A stretch of DNA of 30,485 nucleotides from a virus: IMG/VR virus record IMGVR_UViG_3300038457_000126, positions 1-30,485 of that record, one strand, 5' to 3'. The notes beneath the pieces were generated by a model. The model worked only from the letters and a program-made list of their open reading frames with translations. It had not been told where the DNA came from and ran no database searches. Each line of letters opens with the position of its first letter. The stretch's first letter is position 1. Both the position numbers and the translations under genes were made by a program. Shown in pieces: positions 14,342 through 21,012 of the stretch.

Positions 14342-14636
14342 AGCAGCGGCGACCATGCACAGCCCGGCGCACCCCGGCGCAATCCTGTCCGAGATGTATC
14401 TGAAGCCGATGAAGGTGAGCGTCACCGAGGCGGCCGAAGCGCTCGGCGTCACCCGCAAGCACGTCTCCTCGATCATCAATGGCCGATCGCCGGTGTCGCC
14501 GGACATGGCGATGCGGCTTGCCGGTGCGTTCGCAACCGAGGCAGCGTTCTGGGTGAACCTCCAGGCGCAGTACGATCTTTGGGTGGTGAGCCAGAAGAAG
14601 CCGCCCAACGTGAAGTCGCTACGGCAGGCGGCCTGA
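14325..14636 (+). CDS. higA: HigA antitoxin (XRE-type helix-turn-helix)
   Basis: The 103-residue protein has the HigA opening HPGAILSEMYLKPMKVSVTEAAEALGVTRKHVSSIINGRSPVS, a helix-turn-helix of the XRE type. The conserved 'MAMRLAGAFATEAAFWVNLQAQYDLW' segment follows. It neutralises HigB and represses its own promoter. A GAGGTGG ribosome site precedes the ATG, which lies 17 bases inside higB. The palindromes at 13465-13504 are a plausible HigA operator although two other genes stand between. Confidence 0.9.
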   Translation: MATIIKAAATMHSPAHPGAILSEMYLKPMKVSVTEAAEALGVTRKHVSSIINGRSPVSPDMAMRLAGAFATEAAFWVNLQAQYDLWVVSQKKPPNVKSLRQAA

Positions 14637-14637
14637 C

Positions 14638-14844
14638 GTGGAACTGAGCCACGACGACATCGGGGATATCAGCCTCGCGCTGCGGCATCGAATCGTGCAC
14701 GTGGAGAAGCAGCTCGCCGGCGAACTCGATGCCGAGGACCGCGAGGAACACACCGACGAGCTCGCGCGGCTGAAGGCGCTCGTCAAGCGCGTCGATGCGG
14801 AGCGGCCGGCGGCACAGCAACGATTCCTCGAGCGCGAAACTTAA
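14638..14844 (+). CDS. Small acidic helical protein
   Basis: The 68-residue protein has a GTG start one base after the higA stop, behind AGGCGG. It is almost entirely helical and rich in Glu, Arg and Leu, likely a coiled coil (VHVEKQLAGELDAEDREEHTDELARLKALVKRV). Function is unknown. Confidence 0.55.
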   Translation: MELSHDDIGDISLALRHRIVHVEKQLAGELDAEDREEHTDELARLKALVKRVDAERPAAQQRFLERET

Positions 14845-14865
14845 CCATCGGCGAGGGGCGTGAGC

Positions 14866-15111
14866 ATGCCTGACACGAAGCGACAGCCGACCGCCGATGA
14901 AATCGCTGGCATGGCGTGGTGGAACAGCTTGACCGAGGCAGAGCGCGCGACGGCTCTCAAGGCGGCTGGCTGGCAACACGGAGGCGCATACACGCCCAGC
15001 GCGGCAGATGCTTGGGCCTGGCATAAACAGGGCCAACGTGTTGCCGTCGGCGACCTCGCGAAAGATGCCGATGCGTACTTCAAGACGTTCGGAGGCGATT
15101 CCGATGGCTGA
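14866..15111 (+). CDS. Small hypothetical protein
   Basis: The 81-residue protein begins at ATG 14866 behind GAGG; an in-frame GTG at 14860 is an alternative. It contains ADEIAGMAWWNSLTEAERATALKAAGW and a Trp/Ala segment (ADAWAWHKQGQ), resembling small phage or plasmid proteins of unknown role. The stop overlaps the next ATG by 8 nt (ATGGCTGA), the same junction type as in the 19.4-21.7 kb array. Confidence 0.55.
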   Translation: MPDTKRQPTADEIAGMAWWNSLTEAERATALKAAGWQHGGAYTPSAADAWAWHKQGQRVAVGDLAKDADAYFKTFGGDSDG

Positions 15112-15454
15112 CCTCGAACCGAACAGCGGCCCGGCCCATCGTTGCAAACACGGCAACGACTGGCTTACCTGCGACGCCTGCGAGAAGGCCTCTCGAGCAA
15201 CCGCGCATTTCGCCGCCGATCCCGACAACACGTCCCCCGAAGCGACCGCGCGGCAGTGGATCATTCAGCGCTGCATCAACGCCTTCCGGAACGAGTACGA
15301 GGATTGGCCCGGCTACTGCGAGCGGCTGTTGAACCGGCCGGAGATGATGGCCGCGCTCTACGAATGCGAGGAGCGATGGCCAGAGCACGAATTCCGTGGC
15401 CACAACGTCGCCAACCAGAAACCAGGGCGCGATCGGCTGCGGGTGGTGCAGTGA
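15104..15454 (+). CDS. Small Cys-rich, possibly zinc-binding protein
   Basis: The 116-residue protein has HRCKHGNDWLTCDACEK near residues 12-28, which could bind a metal through its Cys/His set. A helical part follows (QWIIQRCINAFRNEYEDWPGYCERLL) and a polar C-terminus. GGAGG stands eight to nine bases upstream of the ATG, inside the previous gene. The function is unknown. Confidence 0.55.
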   Translation: MADLEPNSGPAHRCKHGNDWLTCDACEKASRATAHFAADPDNTSPEATARQWIIQRCINAFRNEYEDWPGYCERLLNRPEMMAALYECEERWPEHEFRGHNVANQKPGRDRLRVVQ

Positions 15455-15678
15455 TGAACGCCGCGCCGAGTTTCCAGCGATATGGAGGCAGCTACCTGCG
15501 CTATGCCAGCGTCGATGTCATCACCCACACTGGATTGCAGTTCGCCATTTTGGATCGCAAGACCTCCCAGCTGGTGCGCGCGCCTAATGCCCCACATCGG
15601 ACCTGGTTGTTCATGGAACCGGCCGAGGTCTCGGAGCAAATCGAACGCCTCGAAGCGTGCGCTTTGGAGACCCCGTGA
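15454..15678 (+). CDS. Small hypothetical protein
   Basis: The 74-residue protein starts at an ATG overlapping the previous stop by one base (TGATG). It has strands (LQFAILDRKTSQLVRA) and a C-terminal helix (PAEVSEQIERLEACAL). No family is recognised. An 81-bp gap without clear signals follows before the small-terminase-like gene. Confidence 0.5.
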   Translation: MNAAPSFQRYGGSYLRYASVDVITHTGLQFAILDRKTSQLVRAPNAPHRTWLFMEPAEVSEQIERLEACALETP

Positions 15679-15759
15679 CGACCCCAGGTTTAATCAAACA
15701 ATCGCCAGCTATTCAGCAAGATAGGTGGGCGAATCCGCTCCCGGCAGGCGGGGCCTGAC

Positions 15760-16086
15760 ATGGCCCGTGGCGGAAGCCGGCCCGGCGCTGGTCGCAAGCC
15801 CGGGTTCCACCACAGCGAGCGCACCCGCGAACGTATCCGCACCTGGATCATCGTGAACCGGCTGCAGGCCTTCTGCCTCGGCGAAAATGACCCCAGCACG
15901 GGAAAGCCGGTGGTCATGTCGGCGAGCCAGGTCACCGCCGCCCTTGGGCTGCTGAAGAAGACGCTCCCCGACTTGAAGGCTGTCGAGCACTCGGGCGACG
16001 TCGAGGCCATGGTCTACGTCGTGACGGCCGATCCACCGACCGAGGCGGAATGGCAGGAGCGATACGGCGGGACCGGCCGGCATTGA
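15760..16086 (+). CDS. Small terminase subunit-like protein
   Basis: The 108 residues begin MARGGSRPGAGRKPG, the basic Gly/Arg start common in phage small terminases. A helical region (RERIRTWIIVNRLQAFCLGEND) and 'MSASQVTAALGLLKKTLPDLKAVEHSGDV' follow, then the acidic end PPTEAEWQERYG. This order is the one I know from small terminases of podoviruses. The small subunit recognises the packaging site and hands DNA to the large subunit. The large-terminase gene, which normally follows at once, is missing: 665 bp of non-coding DNA and a recombinase come next. The opening motif also occurs in other phage proteins, so the call is moderate. Confidence 0.6.
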   Translation: MARGGSRPGAGRKPGFHHSERTRERIRTWIIVNRLQAFCLGENDPSTGKPVVMSASQVTAALGLLKKTLPDLKAVEHSGDVEAMVYVVTADPPTEAEWQERYGGTGRH

Positions 16087-16121
16087 CCGACGGCCGACCG
16101 CAATAGGGGAGAGGCAGGATA

Positions 16122-16148
16122 GGCCCTCCGGGCCGGTTGCATTGCAAC
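16122..16148. repeat. Two tandem small hairpins
   Basis: GGCCC-TCC-GGGCC (16122-16134) and GTTGC-ATT-GCAAC (16136-16148) are perfect five-bp stems with three-base loops, separated by one base. They stand 35 bp after the small-terminase-like stop. No T-tract follows, so intrinsic termination is not indicated. Confidence 0.6.
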
Positions 16149-16183
16149 TGCGGGTTCACGACTGTCACGGGCCAGGGAGTGTG

Positions 16184-16195
16184 TGGAAATTTCCA
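16184..16195. repeat. 12-bp perfect palindrome
   Basis: TGGAAATTTCCA is a perfect AT-centred palindrome in GC-rich surroundings. It is a candidate protein-binding site within the possible packaging or attachment region. Confidence 0.55.
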
Positions 16196-16751
16196 TCGGC
16201 CGGGTAAGTTGCCGGCAAGAACGGCACCGCGCGCACCGCCGACAACCCATCGTCTCGCCCCGCTGGCTAGGGAAGCGGTTTAAATCAGCCATCGGGGTAC
16301 CGAAGTAGCGGCCCCCCTGCCGATCGCCGCCTATAAACGATCTGGCGCGGTCGGCCTGGAAGCGGTCCCTGGCAAACCGCCGTACCCGATCATTACGCGC
16401 TCCGAGTCCCCGTGCCCTCCGATCCGGGTCCGCCGCGCTGCCCGGCGTCGGGTCGGTAGCGAATCGTCTTGGCTGCCCGTTAGCGCCCGAAACGCGAAAA
16501 CCCCTGGTTTCGAAGGACTGCGGGCGATCCTCTGCGAACCGCATAACCGCGGTTCCTATGCTCTGGGCGAGCAGAAAAAGACGTCCAGCGTTTAATGATC
16601 GTGGCTCCCTTCGTTCAAAGCGATGAAGCGAGTTCCCAGACAGGGGAAAGCGCAGCCGAAACAACGAGCTATAGCCATCGATCATTATGCCGATTTGGCC
16701 CGGGGTAATGACCGTTCGCACCCCGGCAGACGCAGGACGCGGAGACGTGTC

Positions 16752-18752
16752 ATGCCCAAGAATATTACGTTCGATCAGCTGCGAGCCGTGATGGCCAGCC
16801 GTGCCGGCCGCCCCGGCCTTCCCTCCAAAAAGTCCATGGGCAACGCTCGGTCCGCCCTCGTCGGATTGGTCCGTGCCCTGCAGCTCGACATGGAGGCCAA
16901 GGTCGGCGCCACCCTGCGGGAGGACTTCAAGGCCTCCCTGGACGAGTTCCGCGGGCAGCTGCGCCGGCTCAACCGCGGCCGCCAGAGCATCAACAACAAA
17001 GCCGCCTCTCTGAAGCAGTGGGCGACCCTCGTGCGAATCCTCGACCACGAAGGGGCTCTGCAGGCCGATACGCGGACCCCGTTCCAGCAGAAGCTCGATC
17101 AGATGTTCGAGACCCGGAAGGACATGTTCCGCCTGGCCGCCCAGGCCGGGCTCTCCTGGCGGACGCTGCGTAACTGGAAGACGCGCGGCGCGATGCCGAA
17201 GTCCACGTCCGACGGGAACCTGGTCCGCCTCGCCATCGTGAGCGGCCTCGATCCCGATGCGCTGACGAAGTTGCTGCCGCCGGCGATCGGCCGCTTCCCG
17301 GTCCAGACGATCGAGGTGATGAGCATTCCTTCTCGCACGAGAAACACGGCGCTCGCTAGCAAGAAGGAGAACCGGTACCTCGTGCGGCCGAAGCAGGCCA
17401 CGGAGGCGTTCAAGACGGAATGGCGCGGGTTGCTGATCCACAAGGTGCCCGCGGCCAAGGGCATGGACGACACCGAGGATCCGCAGGCGAAGCTCGGCGT
17501 GCGCCAGCTCGTGCGCGCGGCGATGAAGTCGGACCCGGAGGACTCGGATCGAGTGTGGCGACTGCGCCCCGTGGAGGATTACCCAACCGACCACCCGGCA
17601 TGGATCAACACCGTCGGCGGCCAGGTTGCGCCGTCGGCAGATATCAACTACCGGCACGTCTCCGCGTTCTTGGGGTGGGCACGGCTACCAGTGGAGAGGG
17701 GCGGAAAGGCGATGCCGGACGAGAAGCTGTCGATGGGACTGCTGGTGAACACGAAGCTGCTCGAGGAGTTCCTGGAGTGGCGCGCGGTGCGCTCCGACGC
17801 TGTGAATGCGGGGCTGATGGGATTCATCGCGAGCGTGCGCTCCTACTGTCGCCCCAAGACCGGCTATCTGTGGGCATCGAAGGCGATCGGCAAGACGATG
17901 GGGAAGAGCGAGACCGCCTGGCGCGCTCGCTGCAAGGCGACGAATGATTGGCTCGCGCTCAAGATGGAGCAGCTCCGGCCGTTGCTCGAGCAGTCCCGTG
18001 ATCCGGCGGCGCCGCTGAAGCCGCTGCTCGATATGCCGCGGCCGCTGCAAGGGTACCGGGACGCGATCAACCGATATGCGAGCCAGGTGCGGCCGACGCC
18101 GTTGCTGCGCGCCACGCAGGCCCGCGATCTCGCGTTGCTCGCGGTCTCGATCTCCAACCCACTGCGGCTCACGAACCTGCGGCTGCTCACGTACAAGCCC
18201 GATGGCAGCGGCCATTTCCGCAAAACGGCGCGCGGCACCTGGGAGGTGTTCGTTCCCCGGATCGAGTTCAAAAACATCCGGGGAGCAGCGAAGGACCGCG
18301 ATTACCACATGCCCCTGTCCGAGATGGCCGCGCATTTTCTTGAGGAATACTTGGAAAAGCATTGGCAGCTCCTGGGCGGGGCAGGGCAGCGCGGCCTCGT
18401 CTTCATCAGCACGGGAAAACCCGATGAGGTATGGGAGGACCTGGACTGCCAGTACGCGAAGGTGACGTCGGATTGTCTGCGCGTCCTCGGCTGCCCGAGC
18501 ATTCGGCCCCACGCTACCCGTTACCTGGTTGGCACGGCCATTCTCATGGCGACCCAGGGCAACGTCGAGCTCGCGGCTGCCGCCCTGCACGACAAGAAGG
18601 AAACCGTGGAGAAGCACTACAGCAAGCTGCTGGCTTCGTATGCCTCCCGAGGCGTTCATGCCGCGATCGGCAGGGATCTGTCGTTCGGCTTCGATGAGAA
18701 GGTGGCCGGCCTGGTGCCGATTCCGTACATCGAGCCCGACACCAAGGAGTGA
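16752..18752 (+). CDS. Very large tyrosine recombinase / integrase-like protein (666 aa)
   Basis: The C-terminal third holds the catalytic set of tyrosine recombinases. NPLRLTNLR gives Arg472, RPHATRYLV gives His587 and Arg590, ALHDKKETVEKHYSK gives His613 and the nucleophile Tyr623. The N-terminal 400 residues are far longer than a usual arm/core-binding region. They contain a helix-turn-helix-like segment (AQAGLSWRTLRNWKTRGAMP, about 134-153), followed by a region with no recognisable motif. I chose ATG 16752 because GGAG stands eight bases upstream; an ATG at 16623 is in frame but lies in poorly coding DNA. On a plasmid-like circle it could integrate the element or resolve dimers. Confidence 0.8.
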   Translation: MPKNITFDQLRAVMASRAGRPGLPSKKSMGNARSALVGLVRALQLDMEAKVGATLREDFKASLDEFRGQLRRLNRGRQSINNKAASLKQWATLVRILDHEGALQADTRTPFQQKLDQMFETRKDMFRLAAQAGLSWRTLRNWKTRGAMPKSTSDGNLVRLAIVSGLDPDALTKLLPPAIGRFPVQTIEVMSIPSRTRNTALASKKENRYLVRPKQATEAFKTEWRGLLIHKVPAAKGMDDTEDPQAKLGVRQLVRAAMKSDPEDSDRVWRLRPVEDYPTDHPAWINTVGGQVAPSADINYRHVSAFLGWARLPVERGGKAMPDEKLSMGLLVNTKLLEEFLEWRAVRSDAVNAGLMGFIASVRSYCRPKTGYLWASKAIGKTMGKSETAWRARCKATNDWLALKMEQLRPLLEQSRDPAAPLKPLLDMPRPLQGYRDAINRYASQVRPTPLLRATQARDLALLAVSISNPLRLTNLRLLTYKPDGSGHFRKTARGTWEVFVPRIEFKNIRGAAKDRDYHMPLSEMAAHFLEEYLEKHWQLLGGAGQRGLVFISTGKPDEVWEDLDCQYAKVTSDCLRVLGCPSIRPHATRYLVGTAILMATQGNVELAAAALHDKKETVEKHYSKLLASYASRGVHAAIGRDLSFGFDEKVAGLVPIPYIEPDTKE

Positions 18753-18800
18753 TTTCAGGATCCGTTCAGTCCCTTGATATCGAAAATGAGGATATACGTG

Positions 18801-18820
18801 GGTAATCAGGTACATACCTA
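18801..18820 (+). promoter_or_regulatory. Operator-like site C
   Basis: GGTAATCA is followed by the palindrome GGTACATACC (18809-18818) and TA. It is the best copy of the composite also found at 12488 and 13425. It lies in the 144-bp gap after the recombinase gene, 40 bp upstream of the putative promoter of the small RHH gene. Confidence 0.6.
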
Positions 18821-18859
18821 CGCAGAGGCCGAACGGATCACGTTTTCACGCGATTTTGC

Positions 18860-18892
18860 TGGACAGGACGGACGCAAAAGCTAATATTAGCT
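18860..18892 (+). promoter_or_regulatory. Promoter and palindromic operator of the small RHH gene
   Basis: A -35-like TGGACA (18860-18865) is 16 bp from a -10-like TAATAT (18882-18887). The perfect 14-bp palindrome AGCTAATATTAGCT (18879-18892) covers the -10 box. Transcription would start about two bases before the ATG at 18897, giving a leaderless message, and no ribosome site is visible. Confidence 0.5.
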
Positions 18893-18896
18893 CCGC

Positions 18897-19070
18897 ATGG
18901 GCAAAACGACGCGACATCAGCAGCTGATCTATCTCGACCACGAGAAAGCAGCATTGTTGGACGCGCTGGCAAAGGAACTTGGGACGCCGCGGGCAGTGCT
19001 GCTGCGCGCTGCGGTCGATGATTTGCTGGTGAAGTTCAAGAAGCTGAAGCCGCCCAAACGCAAGCCCTGA
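18897..19070 (+). CDS. Small ribbon-helix-helix DNA-binding protein
   Basis: This 57-residue protein has the RHH layout. The strand QQLIYLD is followed by helix HEKAALLDALAKELG, the turn TPRA, and helix VLLRAAVDDLLVKFKK. A basic tail KPPKRKP follows. CopG/Arc-type repressors have this size. The start at 18897 is preceded by a 14-bp palindrome overlapping the -10 box, which suggests autorepression. It stands at the head of the tandem small-gene array and may control it. It could also bind the GGTACATACC sites, but the other RHH protein is an equal candidate. Confidence 0.65.
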   Translation: MGKTTRHQQLIYLDHEKAALLDALAKELGTPRAVLLRAAVDDLLVKFKKLKPPKRKP

Positions 19071-19138
19071 AGCGGCGCCCGCCGGTGTTATCAGCACCGA
19101 CGAACGCCTAACCACAGTCAACAGTTGAGGTGAAGACA

Positions 19139-19432
19139 ATGGCTGACGACAATTCTACGGCGCTCGAGGCGCCGCGGGGACATTCGCGCCCCTCCGATCT
19201 GCTCAATGATCTGCTCGACATCAAGGGAACCGTTCAGGTCTCCCGCCGGGCCGTGTACAGCACCATGAACCGGGTCACCCTGGAAGATTACCCCGAGGAA
19301 TCGGCCGAAACCCTCCAGGCCGCCGAGGGCGCGCTGACGCTTGTGGAATCAGCAATCGAACGGCTCTACGAGCAGCTCGAAGCGATGGACAAAGTATGGG
19401 CGGCGCCGGTCGAGGAGGTGGCCCATGGCTAG
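19139..19432 (+). CDS. Tandem helical paralogue 1
   Basis: The 97-residue protein starts at ATG 19139 behind TTGAGGTG. After a polar N-terminus come two helices: LLNDLLDIKGTVQVSRRAVY and, after a short linker, ETLQAAEGALTLVESAIERLYEQLEAM. The last residues EEVAHG are encoded by GAGGAGGTGGCCCATGG, which is also the ribosome site and start of the next gene. The two-helix layout recurs in the following genes. No known family is recognised. The 68-bp gap upstream holds a weak GGTG..CACC hairpin. Confidence 0.6.
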   Translation: MADDNSTALEAPRGHSRPSDLLNDLLDIKGTVQVSRRAVYSTMNRVTLEDYPEESAETLQAAEGALTLVESAIERLYEQLEAMDKVWAAPVEEVAHG

Positions 19433-19892
19433 AGCAACCGTTCCATACGTCGATGACGAGCGCGACAGTCGAGACTGCCTGTTGCTGGGGGCGATCAAGG
19501 GCGCAATCCAACTGGTCGAGGACGGCGAATCGCAGCCCGAGATGGCGCTGGCGGTGTTACGCCTCGCTCGGGATCGGCTTGAGGCTAGCTGGCCAGCGAC
19601 GGACGTGAAGTTCGTAGCGGAGGTGAGCCATGGCAGAGCAACTACCCGGATTGATAACCCGCCAGTTGATACGCGCTTGCGGCCATATCTCGTCGATACG
19701 ATCGCAGCAACTGGGACACTCGATGAGGCGATCGGCGCGCTGACCCTTGCCTTCGAAACCGTGCTCCGGGAGGCCGGAACAAACGAGGCGCTGTCACACG
19801 CCTTTGGTTGCATGCGTCTCGTGATCGAGAGCCTGGACAAGCTGCGGGACAGGTTGTCTGAAGCGGAGTCGGTGGAGGTGTCCCATGGATGA
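19425..19892 (+). CDS. Tandem helical paralogue 2, a two-module fusion
   Basis: The 155-residue protein consists of two modules. The first (1-69) ends AEVSHG and the second (70-155) ends VEVSHG. Each has the pattern helix, linker, helix with A-x-x-x-(V/L)-x-x-(L/A)-x-x-x-L. At the internal junction (19620-19637) the DNA reads GGTGAGCCATGGCAGA, which differs by one base from the ATGGCTGA stop/start overlap used elsewhere. A +1-frame ATG there would begin MAEQ, as does the gene at 21005. The protein therefore looks like a former gene pair fused by stop loss and a compensating frameshift. The function is unknown. Confidence 0.6.
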   Translation: MARATVPYVDDERDSRDCLLLGAIKGAIQLVEDGESQPEMALAVLRLARDRLEASWPATDVKFVAEVSHGRATTRIDNPPVDTRLRPYLVDTIAATGTLDEAIGALTLAFETVLREAGTNEALSHAFGCMRLVIESLDKLRDRLSEAESVEVSHG

Positions 19893-20181
19893 GGACAACG
19901 TCACGCCGATTTCGGCGGCAGTGAGCACGAAGCCGAAGAAATGCGGCCCGAAGGAGGTCGCACACGCTCTTGGACAAATTCAGAAGAAGGTCCACCTCAT
20001 TTTCTGCACGCTTGAGTGCGCCTCAGCCGGACTTTGGAAGGCCGAGACCGATGGGGGCTTGGATTTGTGGATACGAGCTGCGCGCGTGGTTGAGCGCTGC
20101 GTCGAAGACCTCGAAAGTCTCCGCGAGGATGTCGATGACGCGGCGGGCATGGCGGCCCGATCGGAGGCCTTCCATGGATAA
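19885..20181 (+). CDS. Tandem helical paralogue 3
   Basis: The 98-residue protein overlaps the previous gene by 8 nt (ATGGATGA). After a Lys-rich start come helices VAHALGQIQKKVHLIFCTLECA and LDLWIRAARVVERCVEDLESLRED. It ends in EAFHG, encoded by GGAGGCCTTCCATGG, which provides the next ribosome site. The N-terminus MDEDNVTPI resembles MDNVTPI of paralogue 4, a clear trace of duplication. The function is unknown. Confidence 0.6.
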   Translation: MDEDNVTPISAAVSTKPKKCGPKEVAHALGQIQKKVHLIFCTLECASAGLWKAETDGGLDLWIRAARVVERCVEDLESLREDVDDAAGMAARSEAFHG

Positions 20182-20518
20182 CGTGACTCCGATTCGGTCC
20201 GGTTCTTCTCTGCAAGTGCCTCCAAACCCTCCGAAAGCGAAACGCCGGCGAGCGCAGCCTGCGGTTCGGCGCCGGAACATGGAGCTGGCCATCGACGATC
20301 AGCGCATGAAGCTTTGGGAGGTGGGCTCCATCGTTGAGACTGTCGCGCTCGCCCTCGAGGCGCATTTCAGCAGGGACTGGCCTGCCGACATTCCTCACTT
20401 TCCGATGGCTCTGCGCGTCGCGGCCCGCACGATCAACAAGGTGACGGGCGATCTCGAAATGGCAACCATCGAGGAGCGGGCAAAAGAGATGGACGTGGAG
20501 GCTCGCGATGGACGCTAG
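20174..20518 (+). CDS. Tandem helical paralogue 4
   Basis: The 114-residue protein overlaps paralogue 3 by 8 nt (ATGGATAA). A basic linker (KAKRRRAQPAVRRR) precedes the helices DDQRMKLWEVGSIVETVALAL and FPMALRVAARTINKVTGDLEM. The first helix matches paralogue 6 well (R-x-x-LW-x-x-x-x-I-x-ETV-x-x-x-L). Its end overlaps the next gene by 11 nt, the one exception to the 8-nt rule among these genes. The function is unknown. Confidence 0.6.
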   Translation: MDNVTPIRSGSSLQVPPNPPKAKRRRAQPAVRRRNMELAIDDQRMKLWEVGSIVETVALALEAHFSRDWPADIPHFPMALRVAARTINKVTGDLEMATIEERAKEMDVEARDGR

Positions 20519-20753
20519 CACTGCACACGCGCTGAAGGGCCAGGCGCGCCGGGTCATGGTCCATGAGCGCGTCATCGACCTACTCTCGCCAGATGAGCGG
20601 ATTGCGGTTGCGTTCGTGCTCGATCGCGCCGATCTATTCCCGCGCGACTTCACCATGCTCGACGCCGTAGATCGCCTCGGTCCCGAGTGGATCGAAGTCG
20701 CGCTTCGAGTGCAGCGTGCCGGCCTGCAGTGCGAGGAGGCCGCCCATGGGTAA
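20508..20753 (+). CDS. Small array gene with a different body
   Basis: The 81-residue protein has the array's junctions (ATG inside the previous gene, and EEAAHG at the end from GAGGAGGCCGCCCATGG), but its body differs. It has VMVHERVIDLLSPDERIAVAFVLDRADLF and a later helix WIEVALRVQRAGLQ. It may be a diverged paralogue or an unrelated gene captured by the array. The function is unknown. Confidence 0.55.
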   Translation: MDASTAHALKGQARRVMVHERVIDLLSPDERIAVAFVLDRADLFPRDFTMLDAVDRLGPEWIEVALRVQRAGLQCEEAAHG

Positions 20754-21012
20754 GTCGCAGCCGACGGCTCCGGGCGATGTTCCCGACGTCATCTTCGAAC
20801 GCATCGAAGCGCAACGTGCTCGGCTCTGGCAAGCACGCGCCATCATCGAGACGGTAAGCAAATGCCTGGACGAGCAAGGGGAGACGGGTGACGACAAGCA
20901 GGCCCAGCCCCTCTGGTGGTCATTGCAAGCGGTCTCGGAGCTGATCGAAAACGTCAATCATCGATTGGATCCGGCCGTGATTTCAGCGCGCGCGGAGGTG
21001 GGCGATGGCTGA
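20746..21012 (+). CDS. Tandem helical paralogue 6
   Basis: The 88-residue protein overlaps its predecessor by 8 nt (ATGGGTAA). The helices RIEAQRARLWQARAIIETVSKCL and LWWSLQAVSELIENVNHRLD align with paralogue 4. The end RAEVGDG comes from GCGGAGGTGGGCGATGG, which again combines ribosome site and next start. The function is unknown. Confidence 0.6.
   Translation: MGKSQPTAPGDVPDVIFERIEAQRARLWQARAIIETVSKCLDEQGETGDDKQAQPLWWSLQAVSELIENVNHRLDPAVISARAEVGDG

Larger units (their letters stand above)
16087..16751. other. 665-bp non-coding region between small-terminase-like gene and recombinase
   Basis: I find no convincing gene here. The first 140 bp contain several small palindromes (listed separately). 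The rest is GC-rich with scattered short inverted repeats, such as CCGCGG near 16542. It sits where a packaging site (next to a small terminase) and a phage attachment site (next to a tyrosine recombinase) would be expected, but neither can be identified from sequence alone. A long open frame on the minus strand crosses it and is judged spurious. Confidence 0.5.

Noticed and set aside
16480-16560. Possible tRNA-like or attachment core around the CTGGTTTCGAAGG sequence
   Set aside because: It resembles a T-loop only loosely and no matching acceptor or anticodon arms can be drawn.
16014-17657. Long minus-strand open frame of 547 codons over the non-coding region and the recombinase gene
   Set aside because: It lies mostly antisense to a gene with clear catalytic motifs, has an Arg/Ala/Pro-rich composition typical of antisense frames in GC-rich DNA, and shows no domain.
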